A stretch of DNA of 51,446 nt from Actinobacteria bacterium HGW-Actinobacteria-4 (GCA_002841315.1 PHEW01000011.1:1-51446); one strand, 5' to 3'. Counted from the first letter of the stretch, positions 43,963 through 51,446 are shown. A program made the numbers and translations. The notes: a model not told the origin generated them from the letters alone.

Positions 43963-44088
43963 GCGGCGAGTCTCCCATACGTCGCAACTGACCACCACCC
44001 TCTAGTCACCAGGCCCAACACCCGCTAGATTCGTCTCATCAGGTAGCAGGGGGCCCGCCATCGAGTCCCCGAGAGAACAGGAGTCACC

Positions 44089-45255
44089 GTGGGTTTCATT
44101 CAGATTGTTGTTGGTGCCGGTTGGGACTCCCTCAAGGGGACCTTTGGCGACCAGTTCCTTGACTTCTTGGTGCCGCCCGGCGGCCTCAGCGACACCGCAG
44201 TGGTGTTCCCGGCCGTGACGCAAGGCACCAATGCTGGCCGCGGCAAGAACACGCGCGCCTCCGAGAACATCATCACCAAGGGCTCCGTGGTGATTGTGCC
44301 TGAAGGCTACGGCCTGCTCACGTTCCAGGACGGCGCCGTCACTGCGGTGATTGGCGAGCCCGGTGCGTACCAGTGGGACAGCGACAACCAGCAGTCCAAG
44401 TCGGTGTTCAGCGGCGGTGGCATCTTCAGCTCGACCCTCAAGAGCTCGTGGGAACGCTTCAAGTTTGGTGGCCAGCCCGGCACCCAGCAATTGGCGATCT
44501 ACGTCAACCTCAAAGAGATCCCGAACAACAAGTTCGGAACCCAGAGCCCCATCTACTGGGATGACTCCTACCTGAACGCTCAGGCTGGCGCGATCACGCG
44601 CGGCACCTATGTCATCAAGATCGTTGACCCCATCCTGTTCGTCAAGACCCTCCTGCCCGCGAGCTACATCTCCGCGAACTCGGGGGTGTTCGACTTCCAG
44701 GACACGGACAACGACGTTTCCGAGCAGCTCTTCAGTGAAGTGGTGGGCTCCCTCGCTGGCGCGTTCTCGCGCTACGTCAATGACGACGACAAGGGTCACC
44801 GCATCACCAAGATCCAGTCTGATTCCGTGGGCTTTGCGAAGTCGCTGGCCGCCGAGGTGCAGAACAACTACGAGTGGGAGACTGCTCGCGGTCTCACTAT
44901 CTCTGCCGCCACGATCATTGCGATCGAGTACGACGAAGACACCACGGCCTTGCTCAGCGACGTCCGGAAGGCCGATGCTCTTAGCGGCGGCCGCTCAGAC
45001 ACCTTCCTCAAGCAGTCGGTGGCACGCGGTGTGGAGGCTGCCGGCAGCAACGAAGGCGGTGGTGGTACCGGACTGGCGATGATGGGTATGGGAATGGGCG
45101 CCTTGGGCAACCTGGTCCCGCCCACGGGAGCTGGCGGCGCGGCCGCCCCTGCGGATCCCAAGGTGCAGCTCGAAGAGTACAAGAAGATGCTCGACGACGG
45201 CCTGATCACTCAGGAAGACTTCGACTCCTTGAAGAAGAAGGTCCTCGGACTCTAG
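44089..45255 (+). CDS. SPFH-domain protein with C-terminal SHOCT (YdjI-like)
   Basis: This 388-residue protein has an N-terminal SPFH-like (prohibitin-related) domain of the YdjI/'virion core protein' group: SENIITKGSVVIVPEGYGLLTFQDGAVTAVIGEPGAYQWDSD... It then has a Gly/Met-rich linker (TGLAMMGMGMGALGNLVPP) and a C-terminal SHOCT helix pair, VQLEEYKKMLDDGLITQEDFDSLKKKVLGL. In B. subtilis the related protein works with PspA-type membrane-stress proteins, and a role in membrane-associated assemblies is inferred. The GTG start has AGGAG nine bases upstream. It is the first gene of an operon of four. Confidence 0.85.
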   Translation: MGFIQIVVGAGWDSLKGTFGDQFLDFLVPPGGLSDTAVVFPAVTQGTNAGRGKNTRASENIITKGSVVIVPEGYGLLTFQDGAVTAVIGEPGAYQWDSDNQQSKSVFSGGGIFSSTLKSSWERFKFGGQPGTQQLAIYVNLKEIPNNKFGTQSPIYWDDSYLNAQAGAITRGTYVIKIVDPILFVKTLLPASYISANSGVFDFQDTDNDVSEQLFSEVVGSLAGAFSRYVNDDDKGHRITKIQSDSVGFAKSLAAEVQNNYEWETARGLTISAATIIAIEYDEDTTALLSDVRKADALSGGRSDTFLKQSVARGVEAAGSNEGGGGTGLAMMGMGMGALGNLVPPTGAGGAAAPADPKVQLEEYKKMLDDGLITQEDFDSLKKKVLGL

Positions 45256-45268
45256 CCCCGGAGCGACC

Positions 45269-46531
45269 ATGGCAAAAGAGAGCACCACACCCAAAGCGCC
45301 AAAGGCGGTTGTGGCCGATGCTGGGCTCACCCCGGCAACGGACGTTGCCGCTACGCCGTCCCCCGCGTTCACGGAGAACGTGACGCCTGCAGGCGGCAAA
45401 GACGGCCTCATTGCGTGTATCAGTTGTGGCGCGAGCGAGGTGACCTACAACGCAGCCAAGGGCATGTTCAGGTGCGCGTTCTGCCGTCACGAATGGGCGG
45501 ACGTCAAACTGGACGATGCCATGGGACTGAGCCATGGCATCGGCGAATTGACCGGAACCACGCTGTCATCCAACGCGATGGATATTGCCTCGGATGAGGC
45601 CCTGGTGACCATGAAGTGCACCGGCTGCGGCGCGGAGGTGGTGGTCAACACCGACAACACGTTGCAAGCGCGGTGCCACTGGTGCAAGCACACGCTGTCC
45701 ATCAACAACCGGATTGGCAACGGCGCTGTGCCTGACGGCATCCTGCCGTTCACCATCACCAAGCAGCAGGCCATGGCGTCTATCTCCGAGTTCGCGGGCA
45801 AGCGCAAGACGTTCCAGCACCCCGAGTTCACGGCCAGCTTCAAGCCGGAGAACATCATGGGCGTCTACATGCCGTACATGACGGTTGATGGCAACATCTC
45901 GGCCAAACTTGACGGGGTGGGCGAGACTCTCACCAAGACCGTGCGGCGCGAGAAGCAGCCCACCATCTACCACGCGCGCCAGTTCAAGGTGGGGCGCACG
46001 CTGGACCTGCACATTGATGACCTGATTGTGGAGACGTCCTCGGACAAGGTGGACATTCACTCGGACACCAGCACCAACAACATCATCAACGCGGTGCTGC
46101 CCTTTGACGTCAAGAACATTGCGCGCTTTGACGCGAACTTCCTAGGCACCGAGTACACCTCGGAGCGCCGTGACATGGACGTCAAGCACGCCGAAAGCTA
46201 CGCGGTGCAGCACTTCATGACTATCGCGCGCGGGGCGGTGCAGAGTTCTGTCTCGGGCTACGACCGCGGCGTGCGCTGGGACTCCGAGCACGTCAATGTC
46301 AAGGGCACCCGCTGGACTGCGGTGCTGCTGCCGGTGTGGCTCTACGGTTTTGTGGAGACCAAGAAGGGCAAGCAGATCACGCACTACATTGCCGTCAACG
46401 GACGCAATGGCTATGTGATGGGCAGCATCCCCATCAACACCAAGAAGGCCCGCACGGTGTGCTGGATTGTGACCATTGTGGTCTCCCTCATCACGTGGCC
46501 CATGGCCCTTGGCGTAGTGCTGTTTGGATGA
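45269..46531 (+). CDS. Double zinc-ribbon protein with C-terminal membrane helix (YdjG-like)
   Basis: This 420-residue protein carries two TFIIB-type zinc ribbons, C50-x2-C53...C69-x2-C72 and C117-x2-C120...C136-x2-C139. A long beta-rich domain (FKPENIMGVYMPYMTVDGNISAKLDGVGET...) follows, and a C-terminal membrane helix (VCWIVTIVVSLITWPMALGVVLFG). The organisation resembles B. subtilis YdjG, which with YdjH and YdjI recruits PspA to the membrane. It lies 13 bases after the SPFH gene and a small helical membrane protein gene follows. GGAGCGACC provides the ribosome site. Confidence 0.83.
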   Translation: MAKESTTPKAPKAVVADAGLTPATDVAATPSPAFTENVTPAGGKDGLIACISCGASEVTYNAAKGMFRCAFCRHEWADVKLDDAMGLSHGIGELTGTTLSSNAMDIASDEALVTMKCTGCGAEVVVNTDNTLQARCHWCKHTLSINNRIGNGAVPDGILPFTITKQQAMASISEFAGKRKTFQHPEFTASFKPENIMGVYMPYMTVDGNISAKLDGVGETLTKTVRREKQPTIYHARQFKVGRTLDLHIDDLIVETSSDKVDIHSDTSTNNIINAVLPFDVKNIARFDANFLGTEYTSERRDMDVKHAESYAVQHFMTIARGAVQSSVSGYDRGVRWDSEHVNVKGTRWTAVLLPVWLYGFVETKKGKQITHYIAVNGRNGYVMGSIPINTKKARTVCWIVTIVVSLITWPMALGVVLFG

Positions 46532-46572
46532 TGACATGACCGACGTTGTGAACGTGAAGGGGGTGGGCCTGA

Positions 46573-46845
46573 ATGGATGACGCTGAAGGCACTGGTGCCT
46601 TAGTCATCGCGCTACTGCTCGCCGGGCCGGGAGCGGGGCTGGTGCTGTGGGGTTGGATTCAGGCCAAGTACCGCAACCGCGCCGCCCGCTACATGCCCGA
46701 ACGCGTGGTGCACCATCAGGTCCACAACCTGACCACGGACGATGCCTTCATCAAAGACATCGTCACCGAGAACTCTTCGGTGGAGGGCCGCAACGAGTCG
46801 AGCCACCACGTGCGTGCGGCGACAAGCAAGGCCATCAAGAGCTAA
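46573..46845 (+). CDS. Small single-helix membrane protein
   Basis: This 90-residue protein has one N-terminal membrane helix (ALVIALLLAGPGAGLVLWGWI) and a polar cytosolic tail ending SHHVRAATSKAIKS. No family recognised, though position matches the YdjH-type partner of the SPFH and zinc-ribbon genes. A purine-rich GGGGGTGGG lies about eight bases upstream of ATG 46573. It is separated from its neighbours by 41 and 39 bases, consistent with one operon. Confidence 0.65.
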   Translation: MDDAEGTGALVIALLLAGPGAGLVLWGWIQAKYRNRAARYMPERVVHHQVHNLTTDDAFIKDIVTENSSVEGRNESSHHVRAATSKAIKS

Positions 46846-46884
46846 CCCTGTGCATGGCGCTCAACTGTCTTGGAGGTGGGGAGC

Positions 46885-47142
46885 GTGACTGACGGTGGTG
46901 GTGACGTAGGCGACGGAACCGCGATGGTCGCTGGCATGGGGGCCGGCGCAGGCCTGGTGATGGCTGGCGGCGCGCTGGGGGCGATGTCCAAGATGGTGCC
47001 CCCGACCCCGGGCGGGCTCCTCACTACGGCGTCCGTGCGCGAACAACTCGAGGCGTACAAGAAGATGCAGGCCGACGGCCTCATTACCCAGGACGATTAC
47101 GACGCTGTGAAGGCGCGGGTGCTGGGCCTCGACGGGGCCTGA
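46885..47142 (+). CDS. Small SHOCT-domain protein
   Basis: This 85-residue protein consists of a Gly/Ala/Met-rich stretch (GDGTAMVAGMGAGAGLVMAGGALGAMSKMVPPTPGG) and a SHOCT motif (VREQLEAYKKMQADGLITQDDYDAVKARVLGLDG). The motif closely resembles the C-terminus of the SPFH protein at the start of the operon, including the Met-rich linker. It is effectively a stand-alone copy of that tail. GGAGG eight bases before GTG 46885 sets the start. It may compete with or cap the oligomer formed through SHOCT contacts. Confidence 0.75.
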   Translation: MTDGGGDVGDGTAMVAGMGAGAGLVMAGGALGAMSKMVPPTPGGLLTTASVREQLEAYKKMQADGLITQDDYDAVKARVLGLDGA

Positions 47143-47150
47143 GACCGGGC

Positions 47151-47657
47151 CTAGTTCGCGGTTCCCTTCACCAGGATCGCCACTTCGGTCTGCCACTGTA
47201 AGCGGTCGGGCTGCTCGTCGGGGTCGGTGAGCTCAAACTCGACGCGCGAGACAAACGCCTCCCCGGCATCGGCCGCTGAACTGGCCCACTCGATGCCGTT
47301 ATCCCGCGCCCACTGGATGAGCTCGCCATTGCCCGCGATGCCCTCCTCGGGGTTGCTATACGTGACCACACCGTAGGTGCCGGCGGGTAGGGAATCGGAT
47401 ATGAGATCCGGTCCAGCGACCACGGGCTCGGCCACGGGCCAGCCGATCTCCACCTGAAGCTCGCTGTCCATGTCGATCACGCGGTAGCGGATTAGCGGCG
47501 GGCCGGAGGGTTCGATGCCTTGCGAGACCATCCACTCCATGACGGCGCCGAACCCTTGCGGGATGGCATCGCCCAGCTCGCGCATGGTGACGGACCGCGG
47601 TTGCGCCACATAGCGGACTTCGCCACGCTCCTCGAGCGCTGGGGGGACAACGATCAT
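47151..47657 (-). CDS. GyrI-like small-molecule-binding domain protein
   Basis: This 168-residue protein has the SOUL/GyrI-like effector-binding fold of AraC- and MerR-type regulators but no DNA-binding part. Segments include VRYVAQPRSVTMRELGDAIPQGFGAVMEWMVSQGI, PPLIRYRVIDMDSELQVEIGWPV and SLPAGTYGVVTYSNPEEGIA with the conserved Glu/Trp pattern. The ligand is unknown. AAAGGAG eight bases upstream fixes ATG 47657. It converges with the SHOCT operon, separated by eight bases. Confidence 0.82.
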   Translation of the reverse strand: MIVVPPALEERGEVRYVAQPRSVTMRELGDAIPQGFGAVMEWMVSQGIEPSGPPLIRYRVIDMDSELQVEIGWPVAEPVVAGPDLISDSLPAGTYGVVTYSNPEEGIAGNGELIQWARDNGIEWASSAADAGEAFVSRVEFELTDPDEQPDRLQWQTEVAILVKGTAN

Positions 47658-47754
47658 GACGGCTCCTTTGGTGGGTGATGTCGTATTCCTCGTCCCCAGC
47701 ATGCTCCGTGCGGCCTGGCCGCGTCCAGGGGTATGCGCTTCGAGCCCGGGTTGA

Positions 47755-48324
47755 CTACGAGGACCGCGCAACGCGAGCATGACGGATCTCGATCCCCTTT
47801 GCCCCAAGGTCAAGAAGCTGTTGCAGGACACGTCCGCGCATGACCAGCCCCGCGCTCGTCACTCCTGGGACCACTAACACCTGCCTGTCCCCGAGCTTGG
47901 CGGGATCTAGGACCCAGCGGATCGGGACGCCCCGGGGATCCCTCGTGGTGCGCGGCTCGTACAGAAAGTCACCACCATCCAAAGACTGCGCGGCAATCTG
48001 ATACTCTTCAACCTCGCCCAACGGCGTCTCGATCACCAAGGGCAACCACCGCACGTCGCCATTCCAAGCAACCTCATCGATGACAGCACGAGCGGATGCA
48101 TCAAACATGGCATATCCGGCAGCCGGAGCCAGCCAAGGAGACGTCGCTAGTCGTTCCGCAGTCGTGCGCAACGGAAGTTCAACGGGCGGTTGCCGACCGT
48201 TGAACGCACGGTACACGAGCCGACGGAAGTCGATATCGATAGGACGAATGCCGTACTCAGGATTCAGGATGTGCGGGTTATACCACTCGTCAGGCCAGAT
48301 CGAGTCAACCATCAACAGTCCCAT
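47755..48324 (-). CDS. Probable immunity protein, Imm11/DUF1629-like
   Basis: This 189-residue soluble protein's C-terminal half matches the Imm11/DUF1629 pattern seen in polymorphic-toxin loci: DVRWLPLVIETPLGEVEEYQIAAQSLDG, then VLDPAKLGDRQVLVVPGVTSAGLVMRGRVLQQLLDLGAKGIEIRHARV. The start overlaps the end of a short upstream frame by 13 bases. The assignment to immunity rests on this resemblance and on the location in a toxin locus. The start could be ATG 48324 or the in-frame ATG 48312. Confidence 0.55.
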   Translation of the reverse strand: MGLLMVDSIWPDEWYNPHILNPEYGIRPIDIDFRRLVYRAFNGRQPPVELPLRTTAERLATSPWLAPAAGYAMFDASARAVIDEVAWNGDVRWLPLVIETPLGEVEEYQIAAQSLDGGDFLYEPRTTRDPRGVPIRWVLDPAKLGDRQVLVVPGVTSAGLVMRGRVLQQLLDLGAKGIEIRHARVARSS

Positions 48325-48557
48325 AAAGCAGTCCGCACAATCGTCGGGTCGTCCTCATTGACATCACGCACCAGTATCTCCCACAACGCGACGAACACAA
48401 CGGCATCTCCACCGGCGGCCGCCTGAGCCGGCATAAACAAACACGTCCACCCCGGGTCCGCAACAGGCAGCTCACGTGCGCTGGGGGAATCTCGTTCACT
48501 ACGACCGACGCTCGGGCCAGTCTCCCCCACCCCACCACTGAAGCGGGGGCCGGGCAA
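48312..48557 (-). pseudogene. Probable remnant of a toxin-carrier gene (DPGWT segment)
   Basis: An 81-codon frame contains VADPGWTCLFMPAQAAAGGDAVVFV, which aligns with VTDPGWTGSFTSAQTVAGEYEFLGV of the large toxin gene at 50323-51446. It has no convincing ribosome site and ends thirteen bases inside the downstream immunity gene. This looks like the tail of a displaced copy of the same carrier protein. It could instead be a small intact gene. Confidence 0.4.
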
Positions 48558-48704
48558 GGCGCATCAGCCGCTCAACGCGGCGCGCACAACAGCATCAAAC
48601 CCTCTCGGCTTGCACCCCCGGCCGGAAACGCCCGGCGACACACCCACCTAGAGCATCGGGTGCCACCGGCGACCCCTCGGCCCAATACTGCCGGTCGCCC
48701 TGCC

Positions 48705-49160
48705 CTAGAACAACCGCCGCTCCGGCGGCAACTCCCGGTAGCGCTCATCGTCCATCCACAATTCATGCATCTGCATCCGGAAGTCAGCGTCGTCATCGAT
48801 GTCAACCCAGTGTTGGCCGCGTGCTATCTGCTCGATTGTGCCGCGAGCGGGGTCCCGTGCAGACCGAAGCTCCGCAGCGCGTTCCCAGACCTTCTGCTGC
48901 GCCTCGAGAAATCGTTCACGCTCTGCTTGGCTGCGCTGTTGCACAGCCAGGTCCCGTGGACGTCCGGGGCCCGGGTACATTCGCAGGCGTTCGATTGTCT
49001 CCGGAGACGGGTTAACGTTTTCATTCAAATCTCGGACGACAAAGAGAGGGTAGCGTTGCGATACATCGTCTTTTGATCGGGCAAAGATCAAGTACAACCC
49101 GTGCCCCTGGCCCTCCACGTACTCGGCGAGAAACTCGCGCTTCACGGCATCGGATGCCAT
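48705..49160 (-). CDS. Probable immunity protein paired with a TNT-like toxin tail
   Basis: This 151-residue soluble protein begins MASDAVKREFLAEYVEGQGHGLYLIFARSKDDVSQRYPLFVV. A Pro/Arg-rich middle is followed by an acidic C-terminus (QHWVDIDDDADFRMQMHELWMDDERYRELPPERRLF). No family recognised. Its ATG at 49160 lies inside the last codons of the TNT-like frame (overlap of 19 bases), an arrangement typical of toxin-immunity pairs, from which the role is inferred. Confidence 0.6.
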   Translation of the reverse strand: MASDAVKREFLAEYVEGQGHGLYLIFARSKDDVSQRYPLFVVRDLNENVNPSPETIERLRMYPGPGRPRDLAVQQRSQAERERFLEAQQKVWERAAELRSARDPARGTIEQIARGQHWVDIDDDADFRMQMHELWMDDERYRELPPERRLF

Positions 49161-49384
49161 TCGAGACCTCCCAGGTCTATCTCCTGCGTTGTCCAATACT
49201 CATATCCTCCACCAGGGTGGCCAAAGTCAGGCTGAACACAGTAAGGACCGTACAAGTCTTCTAGACGATCCCGCGGCACCTCGAAGTATCCATCCGGTGG
49301 TTGGCTTGGTAGCGCCAACTCGGAACCTTGCGTAGCACTCGCTTGGGTGAGACCTGCCGACGCCCGCCACGACTGTCCTAGCCG
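49142..49384 (-). pseudogene. C-terminal remnant of a TNT-type (NAD+ glycohydrolase) toxin
   Basis: The last 54 codons, beginning near 49303, read PPDGYFEVPRDRLEDLYG...FGHPGGGYEYW...LGGLEWHPMP. FGxPGGGxxY followed by a short strand is the end of the tuberculosis-necrotising-toxin (TNT) domain family, which destroys NAD+. No start codon with a ribosome site and no earlier part of the domain is present, because the frame runs back into the neighbouring gene. It is therefore a displaced toxin tail that kept its overlap with the following immunity gene. Confidence 0.5.
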
Positions 49385-49388
49385 CGTA

Positions 49389-49862
49389 CTAGACCAACTC
49401 CGGCCGGAACTCAACGTCCCCGCGTCCGTGCGCGAGGACCTCTTCGATGAGGAAGTTCAGCCCGTCGAACAAGAGCGCGTCGTCGCCAATGAGGTTAGGC
49501 ATGATCTGTTCGACTTCCGCGTGGAGCGCGGCGAGTTCGTCGTGAGAGAAGCGAGTCGTGCGCAGAATCGAAACCCGCGACAGCAACGGGAACTCATCGC
49601 TGAGCCCGTCTTCACGCAACGGGAACCAAAGCAGGGGTACTCGGGCCCTTTGGTGGGAGGTGCCATCGGATGCGGGGTCGGGACGCGGCGGATGACCCGG
49701 CCGATATGGGAACTGCGGAGCTCCCACCGCGCGCGCCCGCCGGTGGTTCGACGCGATGCCGTGGCCGAACGTCGTGAACGCCCATGGCAACGGAAGGGCG
49801 ACCACGCGCAAAGACTCGAGATCACGTAGACCCGTATCAACCGCAACGACATCACAGAACAT
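49389..49862 (-). CDS. Hypothetical protein, possible immunity protein
   Basis: This 157-residue soluble protein begins MFCDVVAVDTGLRDLESLRVVALPLPWAFTTFGHGIASNHRRARAVG. It has a Pro-rich middle (PQFPYRPGHPPRPDPASDG) and a helical C-terminus (FSHDELAALHAEVEQIMPNLIGDDALLFDGLNFLIEEVLAHG). No family recognised. TAGGAG seven bases before the ATG gives the start. It lies eight bases after a probable immunity gene and just before the TNT remnant, so immunity is suggested by context only. Confidence 0.6.
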   Translation of the reverse strand: MFCDVVAVDTGLRDLESLRVVALPLPWAFTTFGHGIASNHRRARAVGAPQFPYRPGHPPRPDPASDGTSHQRARVPLLWFPLREDGLSDEFPLLSRVSILRTTRFSHDELAALHAEVEQIMPNLIGDDALLFDGLNFLIEEVLAHGRGDVEFRPELV

Positions 49863-49870
49863 GGCGACTC

Positions 49871-50326
49871 CTAACGGCCCGGAAGACTGACTTCGGCCAT
49901 GCGACCAGCGAACCTCCGCATCAAGCGTGCAGCGAGCCCAAGCCGCCACGGGCGACCAAACCGGTCATCCTCACTCGCGCGCTCAAATTCGGCAGCCAGC
50001 TTCGCAATGTCGTCACCTGCGAATCGGTTCGGTCCGTCACTGCTAATGCTTGTCAATAAGGGGTACTCCTGCTGTACGGCCTTCAAAACGTCTGCTGTAA
50101 GTGTGTGCTGGCCATCTAGTCTCCAAGCGAAACGTCCTGGCTTCCATTCCTCTTCGCTCTCACCAAGCCACTCGAATGGAAGTGGATGGACTTGCATGAC
50201 AGGTGCACGGAACTCCATCCGGGGCTTCGCCCCTGCGCCGTGGTCATGCCACATCCGTTGGGTTCCGCTGACTCTCAGATCGCTAGGCACAAGCATCCTT
50301 CCAGGTCTCGCTCCACTCCATGTCAC
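49871..50326 (-). CDS. Probable immunity protein coupled to the toxin gene
   Basis: This 151-residue soluble protein has the core FRAPVMQVHPLPFEWLGESEEEWKPGRFAWRLDGQHTLTADVLKAVQQEYPLLTSISSDGPNRFAGDDIAKLAAEFERASEDDR. No family recognised. The GTG start at 50326 overlaps the toxin stop (GTGA), so it is translated directly after the toxin, as expected of an immunity gene. Later in-frame starts (MLVPS, MWHDHG) are possible. Confidence 0.6.
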   Translation of the reverse strand: MTWSGARPGRMLVPSDLRVSGTQRMWHDHGAGAKPRMEFRAPVMQVHPLPFEWLGESEEEWKPGRFAWRLDGQHTLTADVLKAVQQEYPLLTSISSDGPNRFAGDDIAKLAAEFERASEDDRFGRPWRLGLAARLMRRFAGRMAEVSLPGR

Positions 50327-51446
50327 CAACCAGGGTACGCTGTGGCGACAGTTCCATCGGGCCGGACGACCACGGTGTACTGGGTCGTTAGTGCTCCTCC
50401 GCGACTCTCCGCGAGGCTGCCGACATAGGGACCGCCGCTGTCGTACCTGTAAGCACGATTACCATTCGTGCCGGGGTCGTCCCCGTAACGAGGGGCTCGC
50501 AGAGACTGGCAAATAAACTCACCGAGGTCAGCATCGTCGATCGGATCCTGATTGGTTCCCCATTTGCTCTTTTGGCTATCAACTTCGCCCGTGTGCACGT
50601 CCACAATATGCGAGTGAAAGTCGTACTCCTTGAGTACGAACTCCTGGCCGTCGGGTCCTGTGACGCGACAAATGTCGCTAGGGTCACCATCGTCGCCGTC
50701 GTCGTCACCTCCGGACCCGCTACCTCCAGTTCCGGGATCTGGCTCGGGTTCCCCAGGCTCAGGTTCCGGCTCATCGTCGTCGGTCGTCGCTAGCAAATCA
50801 AGCGCCAGATCGACGCCCATGTCCACGATCATCCACGCCAGCAACCCAATCGCGCCCGCACTACAAAGCAAGGTCAAGTCAGGAACCGTCGAGTTGAGTC
50901 GATACGTCGGGTGCCTTTGACCGAGGACGAGGCAGTAGTTGACCGTCAACTGCTTCGAACGAACCTCGATCGCTTTGGCCGCTCGCGCATCACCGAGAAG
51001 TGGCGGCAGCGCCGCGGGCGGTGCGTACAGAATGAAACTCGCGTACTCGTCCGGGTTCATCCCCGTCAGCTGAACCGACGCAGAAGTAGCGATCGTCACA
51101 TGCCCACCGCCGACACCGTTGACTCGCGCTTCCGCATGAACCCCCTGCGAATCGCCAGGCTCCAACGCCAGAGCAGCCGAACAATCAAGCAATCCCGTCG
51201 CAGTACACGTGCCAATCACGGTGCCCTGCTCATCAACGACCGCGACCCACGCGTACTGCAAGGGCTGATCCCACGTGAACAACGCCGATGTCACACCCAA
51301 GAACTCGTACTCACCGGCGACCGTCTGCGCCGAGGTAAACGATCCAGTCCAGCCCGGGTCAGTGACCGTGACCGTGGGCGAGGTCGCATAGTTCACCCAC
51401 ACCCCATCACGCCACACCCGCAACTGCGCGTAGTACGTCTTCGTCG
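50323..51446 (-). CDS. 3' part of a polymorphic-toxin gene (partial at window edge)
   Basis: The frame is open to the window end, giving at least 374 residues of a larger protein. The visible part begins TKTYYAQLRVWRDGVWVNYATSPTVTVTDPGWTGSF, a beta-rich repeat-like carrier segment. After it come a hydrophobic stretch (LLCSAGAIGLLAWMIVDMGVDLALDLLA), an acidic Glu/Pro/Asp/Gly linker (TTDDDEPEPEPGEPEPDPGTGG...) and a C-terminal domain of about 125 residues from ICRVTGPDGQEFVLKEYDF to TVVVRPDGTVATAYPGW. A final TxYP after a beta-hairpin is common among BECR-fold ribonuclease toxins. This is an inference without a full match. Confidence 0.6.
   Translation of the reverse strand, partial: TKTYYAQLRVWRDGVWVNYATSPTVTVTDPGWTGSFTSAQTVAGEYEFLGVTSALFTWDQPLQYAWVAVVDEQGTVIGTCTATGLLDCSAALALEPGDSQGVHAEARVNGVGGGHVTIATSASVQLTGMNPDEYASFILYAPPAALPPLLGDARAAKAIEVRSKQLTVNYCLVLGQRHPTYRLNSTVPDLTLLCSAGAIGLLAWMIVDMGVDLALDLLATTDDDEPEPEPGEPEPDPGTGGSGSGGDDDGDDGDPSDICRVTGPDGQEFVLKEYDFHSHIVDVHTGEVDSQKSKWGTNQDPIDDADLGEFICQSLRAPRYGDDPGTNGNRAYRYDSGGPYVGSLAESRGGALTTQYTVVVRPDGTVATAYPGW

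Noticed and set aside
46536..46580. A 14-codon frame between the zinc-ribbon and small membrane protein genes
   Set aside because: It covers the purine-rich ribosome site of the next gene, has no ribosome site of its own, and looks like chance.
48558..48704. Possible further toxin remnant between the two probable immunity genes
   Set aside because: No frame shows a recognisable domain or similarity to neighbouring genes, so nothing is claimed in this gap.

Overview
The window is a stretch of high-GC chromosome from an actinobacterium, most likely in or near the Micrococcales. The evidence is codon use dominated by G/C third positions, GTG and TTG starts, actinobacterial families (DUF222/HNH protein, Eis-like acetyltransferases, RpiB with the mycobacterial SGNGEQ motif, an LAETG sorting signal), and many start codons placed where transcription should begin (leaderless mRNAs). 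No rRNA, tRNA, CRISPR array, integrase or insertion sequence was recognised. No gap between genes exceeds 300 bases.

Layout. 0.1-3.6 kb: an ABC-2 transporter operon (ATPase, permease, ATPase, permease) with a possible 19-codon micro-ORF at one junction. 3.7-4.6 kb: DUF1761 and SRPBCC genes on the minus strand. 4.7-6.9 kb: a cysteine operon (cysK-cysE) preceded by a promoter, a leader ORF ending in a Cys-codon cluster, and a strong hairpin starting at the leader stop codon. It ends in a good intrinsic terminator. 6.9-15.4 kb: housekeeping and stress genes, namely dps, a CoA-binding protein, two tandem Eis-like acetyltransferases, an NAD-dependent epimerase-like protein, rpiB, an M13 peptidase, a maltose-acetyltransferase-like protein and a lipoprotein. 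15.5-22.1 kb: an ABC exporter, a second ABC-2 operon, an MFS transporter, a DUF937 protein and methylglyoxal synthase.

22.2-26.6 kb is the most unusual part. It is a thiazole/oxazole-modified peptide (TOMM, streptolysin S type) biosynthetic operon with an E1-like 'C' protein, a YcaO cyclodehydratase ending in a Pro-rich tail and a SagB-type FMN dehydrogenase. Its apparent substrates are two paralogous proteins in which a leader-like N-terminus and a CSSCCCCCCC core are fused directly to four-helix membrane proteins. There is no protease or ABC exporter in the cluster. The simplest reading is a membrane-anchored, heterocyclised protein rather than a secreted toxin. A methyltransferase/spermidine-synthase-like gene follows.

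27.6-33.9 kb: two tandem paralogues of about 1,000 residues combining a LacI-type ligand-binding domain (without DNA-binding domain), a GAF-like region, GGDEF and EAL. Then come two arrays of 19-bp direct repeats, a DUF222/HNH protein, a small lipoprotein and a 1,936-residue surface protein with 21 InlB-type repeats and an LAETG anchor. A perfect CRP-type palindrome lies upstream of that protein. 42.3-47.7 kb: ClbS/DfsB-like and DUF695-like genes, a four-gene SPFH/zinc-ribbon/SHOCT operon resembling ydjGHI-type membrane-stress genes, and a GyrI-like protein. 47.7-51.4 kb: a polymorphic-toxin locus on the minus strand, with the 3' end of a toxin gene followed by probable immunity genes interleaved with remnants of other toxin tails, one resembling a TNT NADase end.
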